From positions 310,001 through 374,000 of the forward strand of contig NZ_JAAIYO010000004.1 of the NCBI RefSeq assembly GCF_014930455.1: a stretch of 64,000 nucleotides of DNA, written 5' to 3'. The notes beneath the pieces were generated by a model. The model saw only the letters and a list, made by a program, of their open reading frames with translations. It was not told where the DNA came from and did not search any database. The position numbers were made by a program, and so were the translations under genes. This stretch comes from Corallococcus soli (GTDB taxonomy: Bacteria > Myxococcota > Myxococcia > Myxococcales > Myxococcaceae). Of the stretch, positions 18,349-27,671 are shown in pieces; position 1 is the stretch's first letter, and every line of letters begins with the position of its first letter.

Positions 18349-18762
18349 TCACGGCTGGGGGGATGCTGAGAGGTCCACCTTCCACCCGGACGGCTCCCTC
18401 ACCATCCGGACCTCGCCCGACCTTCCCGCCGAGCGCACGACCACGGTCGCCACGTCGCCCTCCTGGCGGAGCAGCGAAACCTCCTGAACATCGGGGGGCA
18501 CGGGGACATTCGCGAAGAACAACGCGAGCGGCTCGGGCTTCACCATGCCCCCGGAGGCTTCACTGACCTTCTGGGCCTGGGCCTTCAGGTTGGACTGGGT
18601 GGGTTGGGAAAGCCCCGCGTAGGCCTTGGGCAGTTCGCCCCGCTGCACGTGCCGGTGGAAGGTCTGGTAGGCCCCCACGGGGGAGTCCGGCTGGAGCCGG
18701 TTGCAGCCGCCCAGGGCCAGCAGGGCGAGCAGCAGCCAGGTCGTCGTCGCGAGCGGGCGCAT
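18349..18762 (-). CDS. Small lipoprotein, SnoaL/DUF4878-like fold possible
   Basis: The 137-residue product has a classic lipoprotein signal (TTWLLLALLALGGC, Cys20). The mature part, SPVGAYQTFHRHVQRGELPKAYAGLS followed by strands ending VVVRSAGRSGEVRMVREPSGWKVDLS, resembles the cone-shaped NTF2/DUF4878 fold: a helix pair, then a sheet ending in a GWK(V/I)DL motif. No active-site residue can be named. The gene has no obvious operon partner. Confidence 0.7.
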   Translation of the reverse strand: MRPLATTTWLLLALLALGGCNRLQPDSPVGAYQTFHRHVQRGELPKAYAGLSQPTQSNLKAQAQKVSEASGGMVKPEPLALFFANVPVPPDVQEVSLLRQEGDVATVVVRSAGRSGEVRMVREPSGWKVDLSASPQP

Positions 18763-18812
18763 GGAGTCCCTGGTTTAGGTCAAAGCGCCCCCGTGGGGAA
18801 GCGCGAGGTGCG

Positions 18813-19856
18813 TCAAGCCGCGTGCTGATGAACGCGATTGCGGCCGGTGCCCTTGGCGGAATACAGGCTCACATCCGCCGCGCGCAGCAGCGCCTCCGTG
18901 CCTGGCAGGTCGTCCGACGGCACGGTGGCGACCCCCAGGGAGGCCGTCAGCTTCACCACCTGCGTCACCCCGCCGGGCCCCTGCCAGGGCAGCTCCAGCT
19001 TCTCGATGGCCTCCCGCACCCGCTCGCACGCCCGGAGCGCGTCCTGGGGCGCGGCCTCCGGCAGGAGCGCGATGAACTCCTCGCCGCCATAGCGGGCCAG
19101 CAGGTCCACCTCGCGCAGCGTCGCGCGGGCCGTCTGGGCCACCGCCCGCAGCACCTCGTCCCCGAACGGGTGGCCGAACGAATCGTTGATGTTCTTGAAG
19201 TGGTCGATGTCCAGCATCACCAGCGACAGGGGCGAGCGGTAGCGGCGCGAGCGGATGAACTCCTCGCTCAAGCGCTCCTCGAAGTAGCGCCGGTTGAACA
19301 GGCCCGTGAGCGCGTCCGTGCGGCTCAGGGCCAGCAGCTCCTGTCGGCGCCGGTCCAGCTCCCGGTTGGCCCACTCCAGCTCCCGGTTCTTCTCCACCAG
19401 CGCGTCCTGCAGCGCCTTGAGCCGCAGCATGGACTTCACGCGCGCGCCCAGCTCCAGCATGTCGAAGGGCTTCACCAGGTAGTCGTCCGCCCCCAGCTCC
19501 AGCCCCTCCACCTTGCCCGCCGCCTGCCGGGCCGTCATCAGGATGACCGGGATGAAGCCGAAGCCGCCCTCGCCCGCGTTCGCCTTGACGATGCGGCACA
19601 CCTCCACGCCGCCCAGCCCCGGCATCTCCACGTCCATCACGATGAGGTCCGGCCGGCCCGCGCGGATGGCCGACAGCGCCTGTGCCCCGTCCAGCGCCTC
19701 CTTGAAGACGTAGCCGTGCGGGGCCAGGCCCTCGCGCACGTGCTTCACCTGCGCCGGATCATCGTCCACGATGAGCACGGTGCGGCCGGAGAAGTCATTC
19801 GCGGGCCCGCTCCTCCGGGCGACCTCCAGCATCCGCTTCCTCTCGGCATCCGGCAT
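18813..19856 (-). CDS. Response regulator diguanylate cyclase (REC-GGDEF)
   Basis: The ATG at 19856 lies behind a purine-rich AGGGGGG stretch and gives 347 aa. Residues 25-145 are a CheY-like receiver with acidic pair Asp31-Asp32, phosphoacceptor Asp75 (LIVMDVEMPG) and Lys129 (LVKPFD). A helical linker (about 145-175) leads to a GGDEF domain with the active motif GGEEF at 257-261. The product-inhibition I-site RxxD is intact (Arg248-Asp251, exactly five residues before GGEEF). It should make cyclic di-GMP when phosphorylated and be feedback-limited. No partner kinase is adjacent. Cyclic di-GMP affects T4P-based motility in myxobacteria, but any link to the pil genes about 2 kb away is inference. 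Confidence 0.92.
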   Translation of the reverse strand: MPDAERKRMLEVARRSGPANDFSGRTVLIVDDDPAQVKHVREGLAPHGYVFKEALDGAQALSAIRAGRPDLIVMDVEMPGLGGVEVCRIVKANAGEGGFGFIPVILMTARQAAGKVEGLELGADDYLVKPFDMLELGARVKSMLRLKALQDALVEKNRELEWANRELDRRRQELLALSRTDALTGLFNRRYFEERLSEEFIRSRRYRSPLSLVMLDIDHFKNINDSFGHPFGDEVLRAVAQTARATLREVDLLARYGGEEFIALLPEAAPQDALRACERVREAIEKLELPWQGPGGVTQVVKLTASLGVATVPSDDLPGTEALLRAADVSLYSAKGTGRNRVHQHAA

Positions 19857-20000
19857 GAGGTGCCCGCCCCCCTGGAGTGCGGTCGTCGCCAACGTCACGC
19901 GTGTCCCCGGCTCCAGGGACCTCACGGGGCGGATTGTGACCCGGCCCGCCGGGCGCTGCCAAGGGCCGCGCGGTGGGGACATGCCAGGACGTTGGCCGGT

Positions 20001-20621
20001 CTACGGAGCGGACTTCACCAGCCGTGCGCGGTAGACGGGCTCGCCGGACGCCAGGTAGCGCCGCTCGCGGGTGGAGGGCACCTCCTCCGGGTCGTAGGGA
20101 TGGAAGACACCCAGGCCCAACGGGTTGTGGAAGCCTGCCTCCTCCAGGATGCGCAGCATGGCCACGCCGCGGTCCTGCACGTCGGTGCGCATGTCGAAGC
20201 GGCCGCCGGGCTTGAGCAGGCCCAGCATCAGCTTCGCGAAGTCCGGCTGCACCACCGCGCGCTTCGCGTGCGAGCGCTTCCACCAGGGATCCGGGAACTG
20301 GAGGTGGATGACGTCCAGCGAGCCCGGGGCGATGATGCGCGGCACCACGAAGCGCGCGTCGGATTCGATGACGCGCAGGTTCTTCAGCCCCAGCTTCTCC
20401 CCGCGCATCTGCGTGTCGCGCGCGTACTTCTTGCGCCACTCGAAGGCGATGAAGCGCACGGAGGGGTTCCTGCGGCAGTACTCCAGCGCGTGACCGCCCG
20501 CACCCGAGCCGATCTCCAGCTCCAGGGGCCCGGTGAAACCGAACTCCGCGTCCCAGTCCGGGGGCGTTTCCAGGGGGACGAACTTGAGGCCGACCGGTTC
20601 GGGGAGCAGGGCAGGGCGCAT
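20001..20621 (-). CDS. trmB: tRNA (guanine-N7)-methyltransferase TrmB
   Basis: TrmB makes m7G46 in the tRNA variable loop using S-adenosylmethionine. The 206-residue product (ATG at 20621) has the SAM motif LELEIGSGAGGHALEY, the following FIAFEWRKKYA, and the family signature LQFPDPWWKRSHAKRAVVQPDF-type segment near residues 105-125, then LKPGGRFDMRTD. The length fits the family. It is divergent from ribF with an 80-bp gap that must hold both promoters. Confidence 0.93.
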   Translation of the reverse strand: MRPALLPEPVGLKFVPLETPPDWDAEFGFTGPLELEIGSGAGGHALEYCRRNPSVRFIAFEWRKKYARDTQMRGEKLGLKNLRVIESDARFVVPRIIAPGSLDVIHLQFPDPWWKRSHAKRAVVQPDFAKLMLGLLKPGGRFDMRTDVQDRGVAMLRILEEAGFHNPLGLGVFHPYDPEEVPSTRERRYLASGEPVYRARLVKSAP

Positions 20622-20701
20622 GGCGGGAGCGGGCGCCTCTAACCATGGAGCCGCGTGGGTTGGCCAGGGCAAAAGCGCGCGGGGTGGTATAGGGAAGCCC
20701 C

Positions 20702-21628
20702 ATGAAGGTCTTCCAGTCGGTGTCCGAGGCAGGCCGCCACCTCCAGGGGCAGGCCGTCGCGCTGGGCAACTTCGACGGCGTCCACGTGGGCCACCAGGCC
20801 CTCTTCGCCGAAGCCCAGCGCCACGCCCCCGCGTCCGCGCTCACCTTCCAGCCCCACCCGGGCAAGGTGCTCCAGCCGGACCTGGCGCCCAAGCTCATCA
20901 CCCTGCTGCCGCGCAAGCTGGAGCTGCTCGCCACCTGCGGCCTTTCCGCCGTGGTGGTGCAGCCCTTCACCCGCGACTACGCGCGCACCTCCCCCTCCGA
21001 CTTCGAGTCCGCGCTGCTCGACACCCTGGGCGTGGGTCACGTCGTGGTGGGCAGCGACTTCACCTACGGCGCCCACCGCGCCGGCACCGTCACCACCTTG
21101 CGCGAGGCCGCGGCCAGGCGGGGCGCCCACGTCCACGTCGTGCAGCCGGTGCATGTGGACGGCGTCGTCGCTTCGTCCTCGCGGATCCGCGAGTACATCC
21201 TGGAGGGCCGCGTGAGCGCGGCCAGGCGCCTGCTTGGCCGCCCCTTCGACCTGGACGGCACGGTGGTGGCCGGCGCGGGGCGGGGGCGCACCATCGGCTT
21301 TCCCACCGCCAACGTGGACACGCAGAACGAGCTGCGGCCCGCGCCCGGGGTGTATGCCATCCGCGCGCGCCTGCACTCGGAGGCGGACGGCCCGTGGCGG
21401 CCGGGCGCGGCGAACATCGGGGTGAAGCCCACCTTCGGCGGCACGGAGGTCACCATCGAGGCGCACCTGCTGGACTTCACCGGCGACCTGTATGGCAAGG
21501 AGCTGCGGGTGCAGTTCCTGGAGCGCCTGCGGCCCGAGCAGCGCTTCGGCTCCGCCGCGGAGCTGGTGGGTCAAATCAAGCGCGACGTGGAGGCCGCCCG
21601 CACCGTGGTGGCCCGCGACGACGGGTGA
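20702..21628 (+). CDS. ribF: Bifunctional riboflavin kinase / FAD synthetase RibF
   Basis: RibF phosphorylates riboflavin to FMN and then adenylylates it to FAD. The 308-residue length is typical. The N-terminal nucleotidyltransferase part shows ALGNFDGVHVGHQALF (the HxGH site), then VVGSDFTYGAHRAGT and SSSRIREYILEGRVSAA. The C-terminal kinase part shows GRTIGFPTANVD, PAPGVYAIRA and GAANIGVKPTFGG, ending near LRPEQRFGSAAELV. It is the last gene before the pilus cluster and is not part of it. Confidence 0.95.
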   Translation: MKVFQSVSEAGRHLQGQAVALGNFDGVHVGHQALFAEAQRHAPASALTFQPHPGKVLQPDLAPKLITLLPRKLELLATCGLSAVVVQPFTRDYARTSPSDFESALLDTLGVGHVVVGSDFTYGAHRAGTVTTLREAAARRGAHVHVVQPVHVDGVVASSSRIREYILEGRVSAARRLLGRPFDLDGTVVAGAGRGRTIGFPTANVDTQNELRPAPGVYAIRARLHSEADGPWRPGAANIGVKPTFGGTEVTIEAHLLDFTGDLYGKELRVQFLERLRPEQRFGSAAELVGQIKRDVEAARTVVARDDG

Positions 21629-21761
21629 CGGCGCCCGGCCCGTGACGGCCGGGTGGGCACACCCCCTTCCTTTTTTCCGCCACGCCGGACGCCTTCCTGG
21701 GTGGAGGACGGCGCGGGCGGGGCAGGGGGCAGCGGACAGCAAGGAGGCACGCGGGGGCGCC

Positions 21762-21791
21762 TTGACAGGCCGCGCATCGGTTTCCTCTAAT
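21762..21791 (+). promoter_or_regulatory. Sigma-70 promoter of the pilB operon
   Basis: A perfect -35 box TTGACA (21762-21767) is followed after 18 bp by TCTAAT (21786-21791, five of six matches to TATAAT). It lies about 120 bp upstream of the pilB ATG, which would leave a 5' leader of roughly 110 bases. This is an unusually good vegetative promoter for such GC-rich DNA. It is the only one seen in the 282-bp gap after ribF. Confidence 0.65.
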
Positions 21792-21910
21792 CCGTGAGGA
21801 TCCGTGCCAGGGCGTCAGGCCCCTGTCGCACGCCCTCATCCCCCTCAGGGTCCCCGCGTTGGCCGGGGGTCTGGCCGTCCCCTCCTCACGCTCAAAGAGG
21901 CATCCCAGAA

Positions 21911-23611
21911 ATGTCCGGTCGACTCGGTGAATTGCTGGTGCGCGAGAACCTCATCTCCGTCCAGCAACTCCGCAAGGCGCAGGAGGAGCAGCAGAAGAGC
22001 GGCGCGCGCATTGGCACCGCCCTCATCAAGACGGGCGCCATCGAGGAGTCGAAGCTCACCGACTTCCTGTCGAAGCAGTACGGCGTGCCCGCCATCAATC
22101 TGAAGGACTTCGACATTGATCCGGACATCATCAAGCTCGTGCCCAAGGAAGTGGCCGAGAAGCACCTGGTGATCCCGGTCAACCGCGCGGGCCCGTCGCT
22201 CATCGTCGCCATGTGCGACCCGTCCAACATCTTCGCGGTGGACGACCTGAAGTTCCTCACCGGCTACAACATCGAAGCCGTCGTCGCGTCCGAAATCTCC
22301 ATCCGGGAGGCCATCGAGCGGTACTACGCCGAGAAGGGCCCCTCCATGGAGGACATCGTCGGCGACGTGGGCGACGACATCGAGGTCGCCAAGGAGGAGC
22401 AGGAGAACCTGGATGAGATGGCCAAGGCCGCGGACGACGCGCCCGTGGTCAAGCTGGTGAACCTCATCCTCATGGACGCCATCAAGAAGCGCGCGTCCGA
22501 CATCCACATCGAACCGTACGAGAAGGACTTCCGGGTCCGCTTCCGGATCGACGGCGTGATGTACGAGGTGATGCGCCCGCCCATGAAGCTGCGCAACGCC
22601 ATCACCAGCCGTCTGAAGATCATGGCGTCGCTGGACATCTCCGAGCGCCGCCTGCCGCAGGACGGCCGCATCAAGATCAAGATCGGCGGCGGCAAGGAGA
22701 TGGACTTCCGCGTGAGCGTGTGTCCCACGCTCTTCGGCGAGAAGGTCGTGATGCGCTTGCTCGACAAGAGCAACCTGCAGCTCGACATGACCAAGCTGGG
22801 CTTCGACGCCACGCCCCTGGCCTGGTTCAAGGAGGCCATCGACCGGCCCTACGGCATGGTGCTGGTGACGGGCCCCACGGGCTCCGGCAAGACGACGACG
22901 CTGTACTCCGCGCTCGCCAGCCTCAACGACGTGGGCACCAACATCTGCACCGCGGAGGACCCGGTCGAATTCAACTTCGCCGGCATCAACCAGGTGCAGA
23001 TGCATGAGGACATTGGCCTGAACTTCGCCGCCGGCCTGCGCTCGTTCCTGCGCCAGGACCCGGACATCATCATGATCGGTGAGATCCGCGACTTCGAAAC
23101 GGCGGAGATCGGCGTGAAGGCCGCGCTCACCGGCCACCTGGTGCTCTCCACGCTGCACACCAACGACGCCCCCGGCACCGTCAGCCGTCTGCTCAACATG
23201 GGCATCGAGCCGTTCCTCGTGACGGCGTCGCTCAACCTCATCCTCGCCCAGCGTCTGGCCCGCCGCCTGTGCCCCGCCTGCAAGCGCCCCGCGGAGAAGG
23301 TGGACGAGCAGGCCCTCATCGACGCCGGCATCCCGCCGGACAAGATGGGCACCTTCACGATGTACGAGAAGGTCGGCTGCCGCGACTGCAACGACCGTGG
23401 CTACCGGGGCCGCGTGGCCATCTACGAGGTCATGCCCTTCTGGGACGGCCTCAAGGAGCTGGTCATCAACGGCGGCTCCGCCGCGGAGCTCAAGCAGGAG
23501 GCCATCCGGCTGGGCATGAGCAGCCTCCGCATGAGCGCGCTGCGCAAGCTCATGGACGGCATGACGACGCTCGAAGAGGTCGTGGGCAACACCGCGCCGG
23601 ACCGCTTCTAA
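21911..23611 (+). CDS. pilB: Type IV pilus extension ATPase PilB
   Basis: PilB is the cytoplasmic hexameric motor that powers pilus extension. The ATG at 21911 gives 566 aa, the usual length. An N-terminal MshEN-type domain (LGELLVRENLISVQQL; residues 1-150) precedes the GspE/PilB ATPase core. The core has Walker A GPTGSGKT (321-328), the Asp box and Walker B (PDIIMIGEIRDFETAE), and the His box (GHLVLSTLHTNDA). The zinc tetracysteine is present (LCPACKRP and GCRDCNDRG). It heads pilBTCSR behind the sigma-70 promoter at 21762. Confidence 0.97.
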   Translation: MSGRLGELLVRENLISVQQLRKAQEEQQKSGARIGTALIKTGAIEESKLTDFLSKQYGVPAINLKDFDIDPDIIKLVPKEVAEKHLVIPVNRAGPSLIVAMCDPSNIFAVDDLKFLTGYNIEAVVASEISIREAIERYYAEKGPSMEDIVGDVGDDIEVAKEEQENLDEMAKAADDAPVVKLVNLILMDAIKKRASDIHIEPYEKDFRVRFRIDGVMYEVMRPPMKLRNAITSRLKIMASLDISERRLPQDGRIKIKIGGGKEMDFRVSVCPTLFGEKVVMRLLDKSNLQLDMTKLGFDATPLAWFKEAIDRPYGMVLVTGPTGSGKTTTLYSALASLNDVGTNICTAEDPVEFNFAGINQVQMHEDIGLNFAAGLRSFLRQDPDIIMIGEIRDFETAEIGVKAALTGHLVLSTLHTNDAPGTVSRLLNMGIEPFLVTASLNLILAQRLARRLCPACKRPAEKVDEQALIDAGIPPDKMGTFTMYEKVGCRDCNDRGYRGRVAIYEVMPFWDGLKELVINGGSAAELKQEAIRLGMSSLRMSALRKLMDGMTTLEEVVGNTAPDRF

Positions 23612-23650
23612 GGCACTTCCTCACTTCTTCCCCCGACAGGACACGCATCC

Positions 23651-24763
23651 GTGGCCAACCTGCACCAGCTCCTCAAGGCGATGGTCGAGAAGGGCTCTTC
23701 CGACCTCCACATCACCACCGGCTCGCCGCCGCAGCTGCGCGTGGACGGTGAACTCGTCCCGCTCAAGACGGCGCCGCTCACCCCCGTGGAGACGAAGCAG
23801 CTCTGCTACTCCATCCTCACGGACGCGCAGAAGCACAAGTTCGAGGAGGAGAACGAGCTGGACCTGTCGTTCGGCGTGAAGGGCCTGTCACGCTTCCGCG
23901 CGAACATCTTCATGCAGCGTGGCGCCGTCGCCGGCGCCTTCCGCACGATTCCCTTCAAGATCCTGACGTTCCAGGAGCTGGGCCTGCCGCCGGTGGTGGC
24001 GGAGCTGGTGAAGAAGCCGCGCGGCCTCATCCTGGTGACGGGCCCCACGGGCTCCGGCAAGTCCACCACGCTGGCCTCGATGATCGACAAGATCAACACC
24101 GAGCGTCATGAGCACATCATGACCATCGAGGACCCCATCGAGTACCTGCACCCGCACAAGAACTGCCTGGTCAACCAGCGCGAAGTGGGCGCGGACACGA
24201 AGAACTTCAAGACGGCCCTCAAGTACATCCTCCGCCAGGACCCGGACGTGGTGCTGGTCGGTGAGCTCCGAGACCTGGAGACCATCGAAGCGGCGCTCAC
24301 CATCGCGGAGACGGGCCACATCTGCTACGCGACGCTGCACACCAACAGCGCCGTGCAGACCATCAACCGCGTGCTGGACGTGTTCCCCCCGTACCAGCAG
24401 CCGCAGGTGCGCGCGCAGCTCTCCTTCGTGCTGGAGGGCGTGATGAGCCAGGCGCTGGTGTCCAAGGTCGGTGGCCCGGGCCGCGTGCTGGCCCTGGAGG
24501 TCATGATCCCCAACCCCGCCATCCGGAACCTCATCCGCGAGGACAAGGTCCACCAGATCTACTCGTCCATGCAGGTCGGCCAGGCGAAGTACGGGATGCA
24601 GACGTTCAACCAGGCGCTGGCCGCGCTCCTGGCGCGTCGGCTCATCTCCCAGGACGAGGCCTTCGGCCGTTCCTCCGACCCGGAAGAGCTGCGCAACATC
24701 CTCGCGACGGGAGCCGGGCAGGGTGGCGCCCAGCGGCCGGCCGGGGGAGCGGGTGCCCGTTAG
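23651..24763 (+). CDS. pilT: Type IV pilus retraction ATPase PilT
   Basis: PilT is the antagonist motor that depolymerises pili and produces pulling force. The start is a GTG at 23651 after an ACAGGA-like site, giving 370 aa. Features seen are an N-terminal PAS-like part (SSDLHITTGSPPQLRVDG), Walker A GPTGSGKST, Walker B (PDVVLVGELRDLETIE), the His box (GHICYATLHTNSA) and the AIRNLIRE retraction motif specific to PilT. The C-terminus adds a short Gly/Ala-rich tail. It lies 39 bp after pilB. Confidence 0.97.
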   Translation: MANLHQLLKAMVEKGSSDLHITTGSPPQLRVDGELVPLKTAPLTPVETKQLCYSILTDAQKHKFEEENELDLSFGVKGLSRFRANIFMQRGAVAGAFRTIPFKILTFQELGLPPVVAELVKKPRGLILVTGPTGSGKSTTLASMIDKINTERHEHIMTIEDPIEYLHPHKNCLVNQREVGADTKNFKTALKYILRQDPDVVLVGELRDLETIEAALTIAETGHICYATLHTNSAVQTINRVLDVFPPYQQPQVRAQLSFVLEGVMSQALVSKVGGPGRVLALEVMIPNPAIRNLIREDKVHQIYSSMQVGQAKYGMQTFNQALAALLARRLISQDEAFGRSSDPEELRNILATGAGQGGAQRPAGGAGAR

Positions 24764-24817
24764 TTTTCCGTCGTGAATTTCGCGGGTTAGACTCGCGCCC
24801 TCCCCGGAGGTCCAGGT

Positions 24818-26074
24818 ATGGCAGCACCAGCGGTCCAGCAGAAGGCGTCAGCGTCCAAGAAGAACACGGCCCAGTTCCTCTGGGAGGCGAAGACCAAGAG
24901 CGGGGAGAACAAGAAGGGCGAGATGGAGGCCATGGACGTGGAGGCGGTCAACGCCCGCCTCAAGTCCCTGGGCCTCAACCCGACGAAGGTCCGCAAGAAG
25001 AGCGGCTTCGACGTGGAGATCACCATCCCCGGGATGGGGGGTGTCGCGGGCAAGGACATCCTCATCTTCACCCGCCAGTTCGCGACGATGATCGACGCAG
25101 GTCTGCCGCTGGTGCAGTGTCTGGACATCCTCGCCAGCCAGATGGACAACCCCGCCTTCAAGAAGGTGGTGTTCGCCATCAAGAACAAGGTGGAGCAGGG
25201 CAGCACCTTCGCGGACGCGCTCAAGGAACACCCCAAGGTCTTCGACGAGCTCTACGTGCAGCTGTGCGCGGCAGGCGAGGTCGGCGGTATCCTCGACACC
25301 ATCCTCAACCGGCTCGCCGCCTACCGGGAGAAGGCCGAGAAGCTCAAGGCCAAGGTCAAGAGCGCCATGACCTACCCGACGGTGGTCATCATGGTGGCCA
25401 TCGGCGTGACGGCGCTGCTGCTGCTCAAGGTGACGCCCGTCTTCGAGAAGATGTTCGCGGACTTCGGCTCGCAGCTGCCGGGCCCCACGCAGGTCGTCGT
25501 GGACATGTCGAAGTTCGCCCAGGCGTACTTCCTCCACACGGTCTTCGGCATTGGCGCCTTCGTCTTCGCCTTCACCTGGAGCTACCGCCAGCCCCGGGGG
25601 CGCAAGTTCTGGGACAAGACGTTCCTCAAGCTGCCCCTGTTCGGCGACGTGCTCCGCAAGGTGGCGGTGGCGCGCTTCACGCGCACGCTGGGCACGATGA
25701 TCTCCTCCGGCGTGCCCATCCTGGACGCCCTGGACGTGACGGCGAAGACGGCCGGCAACCGCACGGTGGAAGAGGCCATCTACTACGTGCGCGGGAAGAT
25801 TTCGGAAGGCAAGAACATCGCCGGTCCCCTGCTGGAGACCAAGGTGTTCCCCTCCATGGTGGTGCAGATGATTGGCGTCGGTGAGGCGACGGGCGCCATG
25901 GACACCATGCTCAACAAGATCGCCGACTTCTACGACGACGAAGTGGACACGGCCGTCAGCAACCTGACGTCGTTGATTGAACCCATCCTGATGGTGTTCC
26001 TCGGCGGCGTGGTCGGCGGCTTCCTCATCGCCATGTACCTGCCCATCTTCTCGCTTGCCGGCGCGATCAAGTAA
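24818..26074 (+). CDS. pilC: Type IV pilus inner-membrane platform protein PilC
   Basis: PilC is the polytopic rotor on which PilB and PilT act to insert or remove pilins. The ATG at 24818 follows a GGAGG site and gives 418 aa. After a lysine-rich N-terminus there are two T2SSF domains, each with the motif ARQFATMIDAGLPL- or RTLGTMISSGVPI-like, and three membrane helices (about 186-208, 232-254 and 388-410). The last includes EPILMVFLGGVVGGFLIAMYLP, typical of the family. Confidence 0.97.
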   Translation: MAAPAVQQKASASKKNTAQFLWEAKTKSGENKKGEMEAMDVEAVNARLKSLGLNPTKVRKKSGFDVEITIPGMGGVAGKDILIFTRQFATMIDAGLPLVQCLDILASQMDNPAFKKVVFAIKNKVEQGSTFADALKEHPKVFDELYVQLCAAGEVGGILDTILNRLAAYREKAEKLKAKVKSAMTYPTVVIMVAIGVTALLLLKVTPVFEKMFADFGSQLPGPTQVVVDMSKFAQAYFLHTVFGIGAFVFAFTWSYRQPRGRKFWDKTFLKLPLFGDVLRKVAVARFTRTLGTMISSGVPILDALDVTAKTAGNRTVEEAIYYVRGKISEGKNIAGPLLETKVFPSMVVQMIGVGEATGAMDTMLNKIADFYDDEVDTAVSNLTSLIEPILMVFLGGVVGGFLIAMYLPIFSLAGAIK

Positions 26075-26081
26075 CGCGGTC

Positions 26082-27671
26082 GTGGGAAGTACGGCGCGAA
26101 GCGTGGCCCCGGGGCTGCGCTCGCGCCTGGTGTGGCTGGTGTTGTTCCGCACCGTGGCGGCGAGCCTGTCGCTCGTCGTGACGGTGGTGCGGCTGATGAC
26201 CCAGCCCGTGCAGGAGCCCAGCCGCGCGGACTCGCTGTCGTTCGCGGTCATCGCGGGCGCCTACCTCCTCACCGTGGTGACGGGCCTGCGGCTGCGCCGG
26301 GGCACGGCCGGGCGCCTGGACGCCACGGTGCAGGTGGTGGGCGACGTGCTCATCGCCACCGGGCTCGTGTACCTGAGCGGCGGCGCGGACTCCCCGCTCA
26401 CGTTCCTCTACAGCCTGGCCGTCATCGGCGCGGCGGTGGTGCTGGACTGGCGCGGCGCGCTGGTGGCCGCGGCCGTGTCCACGTTCGCCTTCACCGCGCT
26501 CCTGCTGGTGATGCGGCTCACCACGCCTCTGGGCAGCGTCATGGTGTCGCCCTCGCGGGTGCTCTTCGTCCTGGGCAGCAACGCGCTGGCGCTGGTGCTC
26601 ATCGCCGTCCTGTCCGGCTACCTGTCGCGCCAGCTGTCCGCCGCCGGCGGCGCGCTGTCCCAGAGCGAGGCGGACCTGCGCCGGCTGGGGCGGCTCCAGC
26701 AGCTCATCCTGTCCTCCATGCCGTCGGGGCTCGTCACCTGCGACGTCCACCGCAACGTCACCTTCCTCAACACCGCGGGCAGCGGCATCCTCCAGGAGGA
26801 CGCCCTCGCGTGCGTGGGGCAGCCCCTGGAGAAGCTGCTGCCGGGCGTGTCCGCGCTGGCGCCGCGCTCCATCCGGGGCGAATTGCCGGTGCAGACGCCG
26901 GGCGGCAAGCGGGTGCTGGGCCTGTCGGTGTCACCCCTGGAGGGTGAGGCGGGCGCGCTGCTCATTGTCTTCCAGGACCTCACCGACCTGCGGCGCATGG
27001 AGGAGGACCTGAAGCGCACGGACCGGCTCGCCAGCCTGGGCACGCTCTCCGCGCAGCTCGCGCACGAATTGCGCAACCCGCTGGCCTCCATGCGCGGCTC
27101 CGCGCAGCTCTTGGCCCAGGAGCAGTCGAATGACGCGGTGGTGCAGCGGCTCACCGGCATCCTCACGCGCGAATCGGACCGGCTGGCGCGGCTGGTGGAG
27201 GACTTCCTGCGCTTTGCCCGCCCGCCCCAGCCGCAGCGCCGCCCGGTGGCGCTGGACACGCTGGTGTCGGAGACGGTGGACATGCTGCGCGCGGACCCCC
27301 TCACGCGCGAGGTGGCCCTGGAGGTGCGGGTGCCCCAGCCGCTGACGGCGCCGGTGGATCCGGATCAGCTGCGCCAGGTGCTCATCAACCTGGTGCGCAA
27401 CGGCTGTCAGGCGGCGGGGGCGCGGGGCACGGTGCGCGTGGCCCTGGCGCACGCGGACCAGGAAGCGCAGATTCGGGTGTGGGACTCGGCCGGCAGCATC
27501 ACGGAGGAGATGATGGGACACCTGTTCGAGCCGTTCTTCACCACCCGCAGCGGTGGCACCGGGCTGGGCCTGTCCACCGCGCACTCCCTCATCCGCGCGC
27601 ACGGCGGCACCATCCGCGTGACGTCGCACCCGACCGAAGGCACGGAGTTCCTGGTGGGGCTGCCGCTGTGA
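26082..27671 (+). CDS. pilS: Sensor histidine kinase PilS
   Basis: PilS is the membrane kinase that controls pilA transcription through PilR. There is no ATG near the N-terminus. GTG codons at 26082 and 26103 are both possible and neither has a strong ribosome site; I use 26082 (529 aa). Six hydrophobic segments (about residues 15-195) form the sensor part. A PAS-like domain (LQQLILSSMPSGLVTCD) follows. The HisKA site is LAHELRNPLASMRGSAQ, and the N (INLVRNGCQAA) and G boxes (SGGTGLGLSTAHSLI) complete the kinase. The stop overlaps pilR (GTGA), so the pair is made together. Confidence 0.95.
   Translation: MGSTARSVAPGLRSRLVWLVLFRTVAASLSLVVTVVRLMTQPVQEPSRADSLSFAVIAGAYLLTVVTGLRLRRGTAGRLDATVQVVGDVLIATGLVYLSGGADSPLTFLYSLAVIGAAVVLDWRGALVAAAVSTFAFTALLLVMRLTTPLGSVMVSPSRVLFVLGSNALALVLIAVLSGYLSRQLSAAGGALSQSEADLRRLGRLQQLILSSMPSGLVTCDVHRNVTFLNTAGSGILQEDALACVGQPLEKLLPGVSALAPRSIRGELPVQTPGGKRVLGLSVSPLEGEAGALLIVFQDLTDLRRMEEDLKRTDRLASLGTLSAQLAHELRNPLASMRGSAQLLAQEQSNDAVVQRLTGILTRESDRLARLVEDFLRFARPPQPQRRPVALDTLVSETVDMLRADPLTREVALEVRVPQPLTAPVDPDQLRQVLINLVRNGCQAAGARGTVRVALAHADQEAQIRVWDSAGSITEEMMGHLFEPFFTTRSGGTGLGLSTAHSLIRAHGGTIRVTSHPTEGTEFLVGLPL

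Noticed and set aside
20622-20701. A TATAGG box as the ribF promoter
   Set aside because: No -35 element lies at an acceptable distance, so the call could not be supported.
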